Virus record (IMG/VR): IMGVR_UViG_3300035456_000038
Location: 1 to 31,480 of that record
Source: a virus
Reading direction: 5' to 3' (one strand)
DNA: 31,480 nucleotides
In this document: piece after piece, positions 1 through 7,999 of the stretch
How the letters are laid out: each line of letters opens with the position of its first letter
How positions within the stretch are numbered: position 1 is the first letter of the stretch
Notes under the pieces: generated by a model
Told to the model about the DNA's origin: nothing
Databases searched by the model: none
What the model saw: only the letters and a program-made list of their open reading frames with translations
Program-made: the position numbers and the translations under genes

Positions 1-182
1 ATTGCTTTTTGAGGTCAACCCTGCTAGTTTGCGCATTCTCAGGTGCGATGGTAGCGGGTTAACCCGTCGGGCGTTTGTCTCGCTCGGTCTGGGGAGTTGG
101 CGCTCCCTGGACTACTGTCCATTGTGGTATATTAAATTGCATACCCTAAATTTTGTCGCCGTTTCCTTTTTTTTATCTTTTT
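1..182. other. left edge, no supported gene
   Basis: This stretch lies beyond the end of the last tail gene. On the minus strand I see only two overlapping frames of 27 codons, and a frame opening at an ATG at 34-36 that runs off the window after 12 codons without a good ribosome binding site. There is a 12-bp palindrome at 55-66 (CGGGTTAACCCG) and an inverted repeat around 88-115 (GGGGAG/CTCCCT). A further gene probably begins left of the window, but nothing here can be called. Confidence 0.3.
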
Positions 183-250
183 ATCCCGCGTCGTCTTCGA
201 CTCCTGGGATAATTCGCTTTGGGCTTACGTTCGGAAGCCACAGTCTCATT
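183..250 (-). repeat. two-hairpin dispersed repeat, copy E
   Basis: Read on the minus strand, this copy starts in the stop codon of the 1616-residue tail gene with AATGAG, continues through a hairpin with GGCTT/AAGCC arms, then the conserved core AAAGCGAATTATCCC, then a second GC-rich inverted segment. The same flanks and core occur at 10249, 21972, 26165, 27211 and 29581. Its orientation relative to the genes is opposite to the four copies that sit in front of start codons. Confidence 0.7.
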
Positions 251-3200
251 AAACCCCATTCTCCACGGTAAAGATTTCCAGCCAGTCGTTCTGTTTTGTA
301 CTACCAATGTGGTGAGTGATTTTTTGCACTTCCACTATGAAGTTTGTCATGGCGTCCAGCGGATGTGTGACATCGATGATATCTGCGGGTGCAATTTCCA
401 TGTTGTCCAGGAATACGCCAAAGTGCGGCATCTTACGGGCGCGGCAATGATATGCCAGTAAATAATTGCCGACATCAGTGACCATCGCAGCCAGGCGAAC
501 GGCATCAAAACAAAACAGATCGGCCTGCCCTGTCCAGTTTTTAGTTCCATAACGGCTGACGGAGGTGGTATCGGTAAATGTCAATGCGCTGTTATATGAT
601 TTGGGATCGGTCATGCTCTTGGTCAAATCCAAACCATAATTGATATTAAGCAAATTAATAATTTCGGTTGTGGGACTGCGGTCAATCGACATCGAATCTT
701 TTTTTATTTCATTTTTTATTATAGCATGTGTGCTCGCCTGACCGAGTTGCCGAACAAATAGTTTTGCCTTGCCCGCAGCGGTGACCGTAAAACGCGAACG
801 GCATTGCAGTGCCAGGCGCATAAACAGATCGGATGCCTGTATCGGTTCATTAATTAATTTGGCGAATTTGTAGGTATTGGCCGCATAGAATACGCCTGCC
901 GCAAGGAAACTAACATCATCGATGTCGCCCGCTGGAGCGCCGAGTAAAACTGCCCAGATATGACGAAAAACGTGATCAGGTTGTTCAATCAAGGCGTTGG
1001 GTGTACCGGTATAGGTACCGATTGCATCATCTTGATACCCCTGCGCATCGCAAGTAATAAGTTTACCGAAGACGGTTTCGGCGGTGGTATTTCCGCTAAC
1101 AGTAACACCGGTCGCGGGACTGGCAAAAGGCACATATTGCAGTTCAATACTCACATCGGCAAACAGCAATTGATCTCCAGTATAAGTACCTCCGGACGAC
1201 TTGACCACATTTAAACTTCCACCTAATATTTGTGACCAATTGTAATTAGAAACATTATACCAACTGCTGGCGACATAACGATTTTGCGCAACCGGATTCC
1301 CGCTTAAAAAGAGTTGATATGAATAACCACCCGCACCAGCAAACCAATAATTGAGATATGCGTTTATATAGGAGCCACCTGCTGCCACACTAGACGCAAA
1401 CCTTGCTACCAGTCTCATATATAATGGAGCACCTGCCGGGTAATTGCTTGAACCTATTGGACAGACAATAGATGTCTTTGTTAGATCAATGTAATTGTTT
1501 GTGAGAGAAAGAACACCCTGCGCCGCCGCCATTGTGGTTGTGCCATGTTGATGCGACCCCTGATCTGTAACCAATTGCACCGCCTTTTTAATAGAAGCCG
1601 GAGCGGTAAATTTAATAACAGCTTTGCCCTCATATCCTGCCAATATGCTTCCCGTCTGGCCGGTATATACGGTAAATCCGGTTGGCGGAACAACGCCATC
1701 GACACGAACCGCAGATATTGTTTTTATGGGATGCCCGAAAGCCTCATAGATATATTCGTTCAGTATTTCCATGACCTGGGCACCTTTATCGTGTGCCACA
1801 ATGGTTGTGCTGTTATAACCGCGGGTACAAGAGGTAAATTGATGCGTGGTCTGGCTGTAAGTTCCGGATATTTTTTCATCATCAATCTGAATAATAACAG
1901 TGCCGGAAGGATAATCCGCCACTGCATCACCGCTGACATAAAAACTGGTGGCTGCTGCTGTAAGGTCAGCCGTCAGAGTATCGATTGTTCCAGCTTTCAA
2001 TGCATGGCAAGGCACATCTATAAGCGTGCCGTAACCGATGTTTTCCATTTTGCCGATGTCGTCGGGATCCGCATCCGGATAAAGCGCGGCGGTGATGATT
2101 TTATCCTCACCTATTTTGCGGTTGTATTTTTCAAAGATACCCCGAATAGTCAGAGTGCAAGTATATTCGTCATAGTGAGGCTGTCCAAAAATTGTTCCCT
2201 TAAATATCACTTCGGCTTCGGAATATTGCAGCGGCGCAAACCATTGAGAAAGTGATACGGTGACGTTTTCCGGTGGATCAACAGTGGTAAAATTATCGGA
2301 AAAGCGCGGACTCTGTGAATTGATGATTGTTAGTTGAAGATCGGCTGTTTGAATTACACCCAAAATACCGCTACCAGGTGTCTGGGCGATACTTGTATCA
2401 ATGAAGCCCCACGTTTTGACTAAACCCAAATAAGCAGACCCGCCTGCAGGAGTGATATCGCGATCAGACAAATATACCGGCGTGGCAAATCCAAAGGTTA
2501 AAAGATTGATCGGTTTAGACCCATCAGCGCGTTTATTTTTCTCGGCAATAAAATTGGCATTGGTTAAGGTGGTTACCTGAACCGTGGTACCATAACTGGT
2601 ACCGGCTGAATTAGTTACAAAAGACCGAACACGGTAATTGGTGCTGTAATTCAGACCGGTAATCGATTTGGTAAAAGCGCCTGTGCCGAACGAACCATCA
2701 TCATAGACTATCGAATCGGCAATAGTCGGATTGCCGACGGTTCCCTGTTTATAGCAGAATCCGCGGCGCGTGGCGTTGGCTCCGCCCGTGGAAGTAATAT
2801 TTCCATTGCCGATGCAAGAGGTTGAAGCCACGGAAGACGCCGCTTGCGTGGTGACTGTCGGCAAGACAACACTAAGTGTGGTTACCTGAACGACGGTGCC
2901 ATAACCGACACCCGCAGAATTAACAGCAAAAGCCCGGACACGATATCCGGTATTGGAAGAGAGCGCGGAAATTAATAAAGCAAACGCACCGGTGCCGAAA
3001 GAACCATCCTCATAGATAATAGAATCAGTAATTGTCGGCGTTCCGGATGTTCCCTGTAGATAGCAAAAGCCGCGGCGTGTGCAATTAATATTGCCGATAT
3101 TAGTGATATTGCCATTTCCTAGAAAGTTATCATATGAAACACTACTGCCTGCCTGAGTGGTAACAGTGGGAATTACAGGGGCAGCAAGGGTGTTAATCTG

Positions 3201-5099
3201 TACGGTCGTGCCGTAACTGGTTCCGGCAGATGTAACAACATAAGCCCGGACACGATATCCGGTGGCGGGTGTAAGGCCGATAATGGTTTTAGTATAGACT
3301 CCTGCAGCGAAAGAACCATCTTCATAAACAACATTGTTCGAGGTTGTCGGATCTCCGGCTGTCCCGGCAATAAAGCAAAATCCGCGACGCATGGCGGATG
3401 CACCGCCTGTGTCGACGATAGTACCGTTACCCAGGCAAGAATTATGCAGAATGTTGGTGGCTGCCTGTGTGGTTACTGTGGATAATATAGCCAGAGTTGT
3501 CACCTGCACAGTGATGCCATAACTGGTACCGGCAGAATTGATAGCATAAGCACGGATGCGGTATCCGGTGCCGGGTAAAAGTCCAGTGATTATTTTGGTG
3601 TATGCAATAGCGCCGAAATCGCCATTATCATAGGCGGTACTATCCGCCGTGGTTGGATCTCCGGTTGTTCCGATCATATAACAGAAACCGCGGCGTGTAG
3701 CATTGGCTCCGCCCGTGGATACGATTGTACCGTTTCCGGTGCATGATGTTCCGGCAATAGCCGAAGCCGCCTGTGTGGTAATTACGGGCAAACCAACAGG
3801 GGTCGTAATCTGCACGGTTGAACCATAATTCGTACCCGCATTATTTGTTGCATAAGCCCGAACACGATAAGCGGTTCCAGGATAAAGTCCGGTGATTATT
3901 TTGGTGTATGCACCAGTGTCGAAATCACCATCATCATAAACAATATTATTATCAGTAATATTGGGATCACCCGCCACTCCCGTCATCCAGCAAAATCCAC
4001 GACGAGTCGCATTAGCTCCGCCCGTGTCGGAAATTGTGCCGTTACCTGTGGCTGATATTTGTTCTACTTCGGTGGCTGCCTGAGTAGTGACTGTAGGGAC
4101 AACAACTGTGACGCCTGTCGTAATCTGCACGGTAGTGCCATAACTGGTACCGGCGGAATTGATGGCATAAGCACGGACACGATATCCAACTTCGGAAGTC
4201 AGTCCGGTAATTGTCAAAGAATAAGTACCGGCGCCGAAATCGTCATCTTCATAAACGGTATTGTCATCATCAATATTCGGATCACCGGAAGTGCCCGCCA
4301 TCCAGCAGAAACCACGACGGGAGCAATTTGCGCCACCGGTGCTGGTTATAGTACCATTACCGGTCGCAATTATGTCCAGAACATTGGTAGCCGCCTGCGT
4401 TGTGATCGTGGGCGCTACCGCGGGAGTGACTGCTGTAACTGTATTTCCGTAACTGGTACCGATGCTATTGATTGCATAGGAACGGATGCGATAAGCTGTA
4501 CCAGGCGTAAGTCCGGTGATCCCCAGAGTATATGCTCCGGTACTAAAATCACCATCTTCGAAAACGACGCTGTCATCAACCGAAGGATCGCCATAACTTG
4601 CCGCCATATAACAAAATCCGCGGCGGGTAGCGCTAGAAACTCCCACGCTGGTAATGTTGCCATTGCCCGTACAGGATGTTCCGGCCATATCAGTGGCTTC
4701 CTGCGTGGTTATTGAAGGTGCTCCGGGGAATTCTGTGGTTACATCAACGGTACTGCCATAACTAATTCCGGCAGGATTGATTACAAAGGCGCGGACGCGA
4801 TAAGCTGTAACCGGAGATAATCCGGTAATTGATTTGGTATAGACACCCGTGCCGAAATCGCCATCCTCAGAGACGATGGAATCGAGTATAGTGGGATTCC
4901 CGGCGGCTCCTTCGAGATAACAAAAACCACGGGTAGTACAATTAGCCCCGCCCAAAGCAGTAATATTGCCGTTACCGGTACAATAACTTGCGCCGATTGC
5001 GGTAACCGCCTGAGTGGTAACCGTGGGCAAATTAAGTAATAAAAGCGGCGGTAATTTTATCGCTTGTATAGGCTGTGGCGGATTTCGGAAAATGCCCAT
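249..5099 (-). CDS. giant tail tip/adhesin protein with eight Fn3-like repeats
   Basis: 1616 residues, probably a virion protein at the tail tip that contacts the host surface. Residues about 25-845 are eight tandem units of ~101 residues, each with a TTQA start, a GNG(T/N)I turn, RRGFC(Y/W), a (G/S)DP segment, an E/DDG(D/S)F loop, ITGL and YR(V/I)RA(Y/F)..NSAGTSYG. This is the Fn3-like pattern common in bacterial surface proteins. The remaining ~770 residues are non-repetitive, with a QWFAPLQYSEAEV stretch and a C-terminal domain ending LEIFTVENGV; by position they fit the tail hub or tip protein of Mu-like siphophages. The start has AAGGA seven bases upstream. It is the last gene before the left edge and its stop runs into a dispersed repeat. 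The repeats are similar enough in DNA to recombine, so their number may vary. Tail location is inferred from order; the repeat architecture is seen directly. Confidence 0.85.
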   Translation of the reverse strand: MGIFRNPPQPIQAIKLPPLLLLNLPTVTTQAVTAIGASYCTGNGNITALGGANCTTRGFCYLEGAAGNPTILDSIVSEDGDFGTGVYTKSITGLSPVTAYRVRAFVINPAGISYGSTVDVTTEFPGAPSITTQEATDMAGTSCTGNGNITSVGVSSATRRGFCYMAASYGDPSVDDSVVFEDGDFSTGAYTLGITGLTPGTAYRIRSYAINSIGTSYGNTVTAVTPAVAPTITTQAATNVLDIIATGNGTITSTGGANCSRRGFCWMAGTSGDPNIDDDNTVYEDDDFGAGTYSLTITGLTSEVGYRVRAYAINSAGTSYGTTVQITTGVTVVVPTVTTQAATEVEQISATGNGTISDTGGANATRRGFCWMTGVAGDPNITDNNIVYDDGDFDTGAYTKIITGLYPGTAYRVRAYATNNAGTNYGSTVQITTPVGLPVITTQAASAIAGTSCTGNGTIVSTGGANATRRGFCYMIGTTGDPTTADSTAYDNGDFGAIAYTKIITGLLPGTGYRIRAYAINSAGTSYGITVQVTTLAILSTVTTQAATNILHNSCLGNGTIVDTGGASAMRRGFCFIAGTAGDPTTSNNVVYEDGSFAAGVYTKTIIGLTPATGYRVRAYVVTSAGTSYGTTVQINTLAAPVIPTVTTQAGSSVSYDNFLGNGNITNIGNINCTRRGFCYLQGTSGTPTITDSIIYEDGSFGTGAFALLISALSSNTGYRVRAFAVNSAGVGYGTVVQVTTLSVVLPTVTTQAASSVASTSCIGNGNITSTGGANATRRGFCYKQGTVGNPTIADSIVYDDGSFGTGAFTKSITGLNYSTNYRVRSFVTNSAGTSYGTTVQVTTLTNANFIAEKNKRADGSKPINLLTFGFATPVYLSDRDITPAGGSAYLGLVKTWGFIDTSIAQTPGSGILGVIQTADLQLTIINSQSPRFSDNFTTVDPPENVTVSLSQWFAPLQYSEAEVIFKGTIFGQPHYDEYTCTLTIRGIFEKYNRKIGEDKIITAALYPDADPDDIGKMENIGYGTLIDVPCHALKAGTIDTLTADLTAAATSFYVSGDAVADYPSGTVIIQIDDEKISGTYSQTTHQFTSCTRGYNSTTIVAHDKGAQVMEILNEYIYEAFGHPIKTISAVRVDGVVPPTGFTVYTGQTGSILAGYEGKAVIKFTAPASIKKAVQLVTDQGSHQHGTTTMAAAQGVLSLTNNYIDLTKTSIVCPIGSSNYPAGAPLYMRLVARFASSVAAGGSYINAYLNYWFAGAGGYSYQLFLSGNPVAQNRYVASSWYNVSNYNWSQILGGSLNVVKSSGGTYTGDQLLFADVSIELQYVPFASPATGVTVSGNTTAETVFGKLITCDAQGYQDDAIGTYTGTPNALIEQPDHVFRHIWAVLLGAPAGDIDDVSFLAAGVFYAANTYKFAKLINEPIQASDLFMRLALQCRSRFTVTAAGKAKLFVRQLGQASTHAIIKNEIKKDSMSIDRSPTTEIINLLNINYGLDLTKSMTDPKSYNSALTFTDTTSVSRYGTKNWTGQADLFCFDAVRLAAMVTDVGNYLLAYHCRARKMPHFGVFLDNMEIAPADIIDVTHPLDAMTNFIVEVQKITHHIGSTKQNDWLEIFTVENGV

Positions 5100-5113
5100 T
5101 TATGATCCTTCAA

Positions 5114-5148
5114 AACGTGAAGCGTCGCTCGTGAAGCGTTTCACGTTA
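5114..5148. repeat. GTGAAGCG-type repeat array
   Basis: Two copies of CGTGAAGCG and one inverted copy (GTTTCACG) lie between the giant tail gene and the 162-residue gene. Similar arrays occur at 11001-11064, 15061-15104, 16323-16379, 23481-23510 and 29818-29842, always in gaps between genes or at gene ends. Confidence 0.7.
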
Positions 5149-5151
5149 TTT

Positions 5152-5640
5152 TTACCCTAATTCAGCAAACGTGACGCCAAAATTCCAACCGGCCAGATCT
5201 ACTGTAGCAGCAGGAAACTGCATAACAAATGCTTCTGCGGCACCGCCGGAAATAATTATAGTCTCTTTCGGAGTAGGGATCCAAAGATATCCATTCAGCA
5301 CGTTAAAGGCATCATTGATGATTGGTGTAACTGCGCCCGCGCCTTCCGCGCTGGCATTGATGCCGCATTTTCCCGCGGCAATTGTTGTCGCGCCGACAAT
5401 CAACGAAATCGGATCGCTTCTTTTCGTTTTTTGCGGCTCAACGTTAGTTACTGTCTGAAATGCAGTCACTTTCGTGCCGAGAAGAATCCGCTGCATTAGG
5501 GAAGTAACATTTCCGTGCCAACTTGCCCAGCATCTTAGAATCTCAATCGATTGACCGGCTGCCGGCATAATTGCTACCAGAGTAACCGGACTGGCATTAG
5601 CCACTGTAATATTTGCGCCTCCTACTGTATATTCTCTCAT
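5152..5640 (-). CDS. phage structural protein, tail region, unknown function
   Basis: 162 residues from an ATG preceded by AGGAGG at a six-base distance; the longer frame to 5676 lacks such a site and would start inside a hairpin. The protein begins MREYTVGGANITVANASP and looks like a beta-rich structural domain: alternating hydrophobic residues, many Gly/Ala/Thr, one GKCGINASAEG loop and no hydrophobic membrane span. It sits among tail-tip genes between an Fn3-domain protein and the giant repeat protein, so a decoration, fibre or fibre-associated role is likely. I do not recognise the family. Confidence 0.75.
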   Translation of the reverse strand: MREYTVGGANITVANASPVTLVAIMPAAGQSIEILRCWASWHGNVTSLMQRILLGTKVTAFQTVTNVEPQKTKRSDPISLIVGATTIAAGKCGINASAEGAGAVTPIINDAFNVLNGYLWIPTPKETIIISGGAAEAFVMQFPAATVDLAGWNFGVTFAELG

Positions 5641-5658
5641 ATTATCCTCCTGATGAAC

Positions 5659-5681
5659 CCCTGTCGTTAACGGCAACAGGG
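5659..5681 (-). repeat. intergenic hairpin
   Basis: CCCTGT and ACAGGG arms enclose a smaller CGTTAACG palindrome, in the 47-bp gap between two tail genes. On the coding strand it is followed by the AGGAGG site of the next gene rather than by a T-run, so it is more likely an RNA-stability or translation hairpin than a terminator. Confidence 0.45.
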
Positions 5682-5687
5682 TTTATT

Positions 5688-6446
5688 TTATTGTGCCAAA
5701 ATTGGACTTATAAAATTAAAAATATTAAAAGGGATTATTGCTTTTATACCGGTATCACTTGAACTGGCTGTGCTTAACCCGGCAGCGTTGATAGCTTTAA
5801 CAGTATATGTATAAGTGGTTCCCACCACTGCTGTCGTATCATTATAGGTTGCCGTGCCATGTGTGACGACTCCTGATATATCCGAACCATCACGATAAAC
5901 TCGGTGACCATCGGTTTCTCCAACTCCTGCTGTCCAGGTTACTGTTAGTCTATCACTCAAATTATCAGTTGCTGCAACGGATGTGGGTGCATCTGGAACG
6001 GTAAGGCCTGTGGCATAAACACTATGTGCTTGCCCTGCTGTACTTGTATAAGTTTTTTCTCCGACGCCGAATGCATTTCCACCATAATAATAAGATCCTG
6101 CACATCCGGATGCACTATAACTAATATTTCCGGTAGCAAGATAAATTCCGAGGTAATCATTGGTTTGAGCATCACAGTTTCCCCCTGTGAGCACTTGCTT
6201 ACTGCCGGAAGCAACATTGGTATAATATTCAGAATCTCTACTTGTATATTTTGAAGGTTGTCCAGCAGTAACTGTAAATGTACCAACGGTCAGGTTATCG
6301 GATGATGTCAACAATACCTCAAAAGAGGTTAGTACACCTGTAGCATTAGCAGGATTATCCAAGCCAATTCTTGTTCGGCCATCAGCATCAGCAGAGCCTC
6401 CCCTGTTTGTTGCTCCAGCGCCTATGTCGATTTCCGAATAAGCCAT
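5688..6446 (-). CDS. tail protein with C-terminal Fn3 domain
   Basis: 252 residues. The first ~145 are a Gly/Ser/Thr-rich beta domain with Tyr clusters (SGCAGSYYYGGNAFG). Residues ~150-235 are a clear fibronectin type III domain: VPDAPTSVAATDN, LTVTWTAG, then GHRVYRDGS and TYTYTVKAINAAGLSTAS. The C-terminus is hydrophobic (IIPFNIFNFISPILAQ). Phage Fn3 domains usually sit on tail-tip or fibre proteins and bind carbohydrate weakly. The start overlaps the stop of the upstream gene (TAATG), so the two are translationally coupled. This Fn3 is a classical one, different in sequence from the eight repeats of the giant protein two genes downstream. Confidence 0.8.
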   Translation of the reverse strand: MAYSEIDIGAGATNRGGSADADGRTRIGLDNPANATGVLTSFEVLLTSSDNLTVGTFTVTAGQPSKYTSRDSEYYTNVASGSKQVLTGGNCDAQTNDYLGIYLATGNISYSASGCAGSYYYGGNAFGVGEKTYTSTAGQAHSVYATGLTVPDAPTSVAATDNLSDRLTVTWTAGVGETDGHRVYRDGSDISGVVTHGTATYNDTTAVVGTTYTYTVKAINAAGLSTASSSDTGIKAIIPFNIFNFISPILAQ

Positions 6447-7030
6447 TACTTCACCCTATATTTTGCAATGGTTTTGATTTGCGCAAAATCAACCTCTGAT
6501 AACGCCATCACTTTAGTTTCTGCATTTGTTATTTTTGTTGACCATTTTATTGCATCTTCATCCGTTTGTTTTAATTCACAAGGCATAAGGCTCAATACTT
6601 TATATATATTTCGTCTTGCAAGATAACCAATGCCTTGATTGACGACTTGACCGCCGTTTTTACAATGCAGATCATCAATGAGATAATTCCTTGCCGTGAT
6701 CGCCAGCGCATATTCAAAACACCAAAGTATTTCTTCTTCGGTTGCCTCCGCCTCAAATTGGATTGAATGATTGCAGAACGGATTTAATTGCCAGACTCTT
6801 TCGAGGTTTGCATACCACGCCTGATAATCCTTAAGATCAGCAGGTTCGCCAATCTCATTGATCTTGCCTTGATAGCCGCCTTCGGGAATAACCGGAACTT
6901 GAACATAATGCTCTGCCATGTACTTATCATATCCCTCGTCACCTTTTTCAAGGTAGAAAGAGGCAGAGATATTTACCATTCCCATGTCAGTATATTTGTC
7001 TTTCTGTGGTGTATTTATTTTAAAATACAT
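6446..7030 (-). CDS. phage tail-region protein, unknown
   Basis: 194 residues from the ATG preceded by GAGG with five-base spacing, eight bases after the stop of the upstream gene; the longer frame to 7108 overlaps that gene and is less likely. The protein starts MYFKINTPQKDKYTD, is mixed alpha/beta and soluble, with a helical middle (EEEILWCFEYALAITARNYL) and a lysine-rich end. The C-terminus overlaps the next gene by one base. Position after the tape measure suggests a tail-tip assembly or structural role. The family is not recognised. Confidence 0.7.
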   Translation of the reverse strand: MYFKINTPQKDKYTDMGMVNISASFYLEKGDEGYDKYMAEHYVQVPVIPEGGYQGKINEIGEPADLKDYQAWYANLERVWQLNPFCNHSIQFEAEATEEEILWCFEYALAITARNYLIDDLHCKNGGQVVNQGIGYLARRNIYKVLSLMPCELKQTDEDAIKWSTKITNAETKVMALSEVDFAQIKTIAKYRVK

Positions 7031-7037
7031 AAAATCC

Positions 7038-7421
7038 TCATGTGATTTCTTCTCGTAGATGAATCGTTCCAGAATATAGAAATCCGGTACTATTCTCACC
7101 ATCAGCAACCAGCGGGTTTCTGGTATCTAGCAGCCGCACGGTATGGTTAGCTCCCAATTCATCGGTCATAGTAAAAGTGCTGGCCGGGCCGACTACTGTT
7201 GTCAGCAGCCATGTATTGAAATTACTGTAATCAGTAGCGGAAAGTTTTTGATAAACGAGATCAATTAAATTTTCGAGGATACCTTTATTGTATGCGTAAA
7301 GTTGCCCGCCATCGCTATAATCCACGGGAACATTAACCTGCGCCGCATCAGCAATGGGAAATTCACGCCCTTTGCTGAAAGTGAAAGTGCTCGCGCCTTT
7401 AGTGAAAATTATATTGCTCAT
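7038..7421 (-). CDS. phage tail protein, possibly distal tail type
   Basis: 127 residues, beginning MSNIIFTKGASTFTFSKGR, predicted all-beta with a central helix (GILENLIDLVYQKLSATDY) and a C-terminal strand pair (FLYSGTIHLREE). The FTFxKG opening and the 'N-G-E-x-TGFLYSG' ending look like small proteins located after the tape measure in transposable siphophages. It may be a distal-tail or tail-completion protein; that is inference from size and position. AAGGA lies about 12 bases upstream, a long spacing. Confidence 0.7.
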   Translation of the reverse strand: MSNIIFTKGASTFTFSKGREFPIADAAQVNVPVDYSDGGQLYAYNKGILENLIDLVYQKLSATDYSNFNTWLLTTVVGPASTFTMTDELGANHTVRLLDTRNPLVADGENSTGFLYSGTIHLREEIT

Positions 7422-7423
7422 CT

Positions 7424-7999
7424 TTATATCGTTCCTTCATAATATCCCTGCACATCACAATAATTTAATATTGCTTCATCGCTTGTTTTCTCATTAACGA
7501 ATCTGAGTTTTGCCGATAGAATAGCGTTATTATTTGTATCGGCACCCCAGCCCAAACCAAACTGGAAATACCACGGCGCTATTTTAATACACATTGATAC
7601 ATAAGGAATGGGTATATAGTGCCAAAGGGATACGGCAACTTGCAAAAAGACTATTGCATTGCAGAATTTGGTAAACCACGGATTGCAGAAACGTAAATCG
7701 GCAATAACCCATTTCCCGATTTTCCAAACAAGTTTATGGTTACCCATCGGGACTATCCGGCAATTAGGTATCCGCTGTGCCGTATTGCAGGGAATATATC
7801 CCAGTCTTAAATTAAAAACTGAATATGCTTTGACGCCCTTGATGATAAACGGGAAATATGTCTCACACATCACTTCAAATGGATTGCGGACAAAATCTTC
7901 CATATCTTTTGACCGGCCATAAATATAGGTATCAAACCATTGCCATTTCCGGCACCATGTAATCAATGTTACAAACCAGTTATATTCCCAAAGTTTCAT
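7424..7999 (-). CDS. aromatic- and cysteine-rich phage protein, unknown
   Basis: 191 residues, starting MKLWEYNWFVTLITWCRKW, with an unusual density of Trp, Phe, Tyr and Cys. There are several hydrophobic stretches (for example NAIVFLQVAVSLWHYIPIPY) but no signal peptide or typical membrane topology. The start overlaps the tape-measure stop by four bases (ATGA), so it is translated right after it. It lies where siphophages keep tail-tip genes. No family is recognised and a function should not be assigned. Confidence 0.65.
   Translation of the reverse strand: MKLWEYNWFVTLITWCRKWQWFDTYIYGRSKDMEDFVRNPFEVMCETYFPFIIKGVKAYSVFNLRLGYIPCNTAQRIPNCRIVPMGNHKLVWKIGKWVIADLRFCNPWFTKFCNAIVFLQVAVSLWHYIPIPYVSMCIKIAPWYFQFGLGWGADTNNNAILSAKLRFVNEKTSDEAILNYCDVQGYYEGTI

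Noticed and set aside
1545-2255. A 236-codon plus-strand frame, and a 218-codon one at 4059-4715
   Set aside because: Both are antisense to the giant tip gene; the second only mirrors the Fn3-like repeats (Ile/Gly/Thr/Cys-rich repeats).
249-5099. CRISPR-like array because of regular repeats
   Set aside because: The period is ~300 bp and the repeats encode protein domains in one frame; there are no short direct repeats with spacers and no cas genes.
1-5150. Diversity-generating retroelement near the tail-tip gene
   Set aside because: No reverse transcriptase, template repeat or adenine-mutated variable repeat is visible in the window; it could lie left of the edge but there is no evidence.
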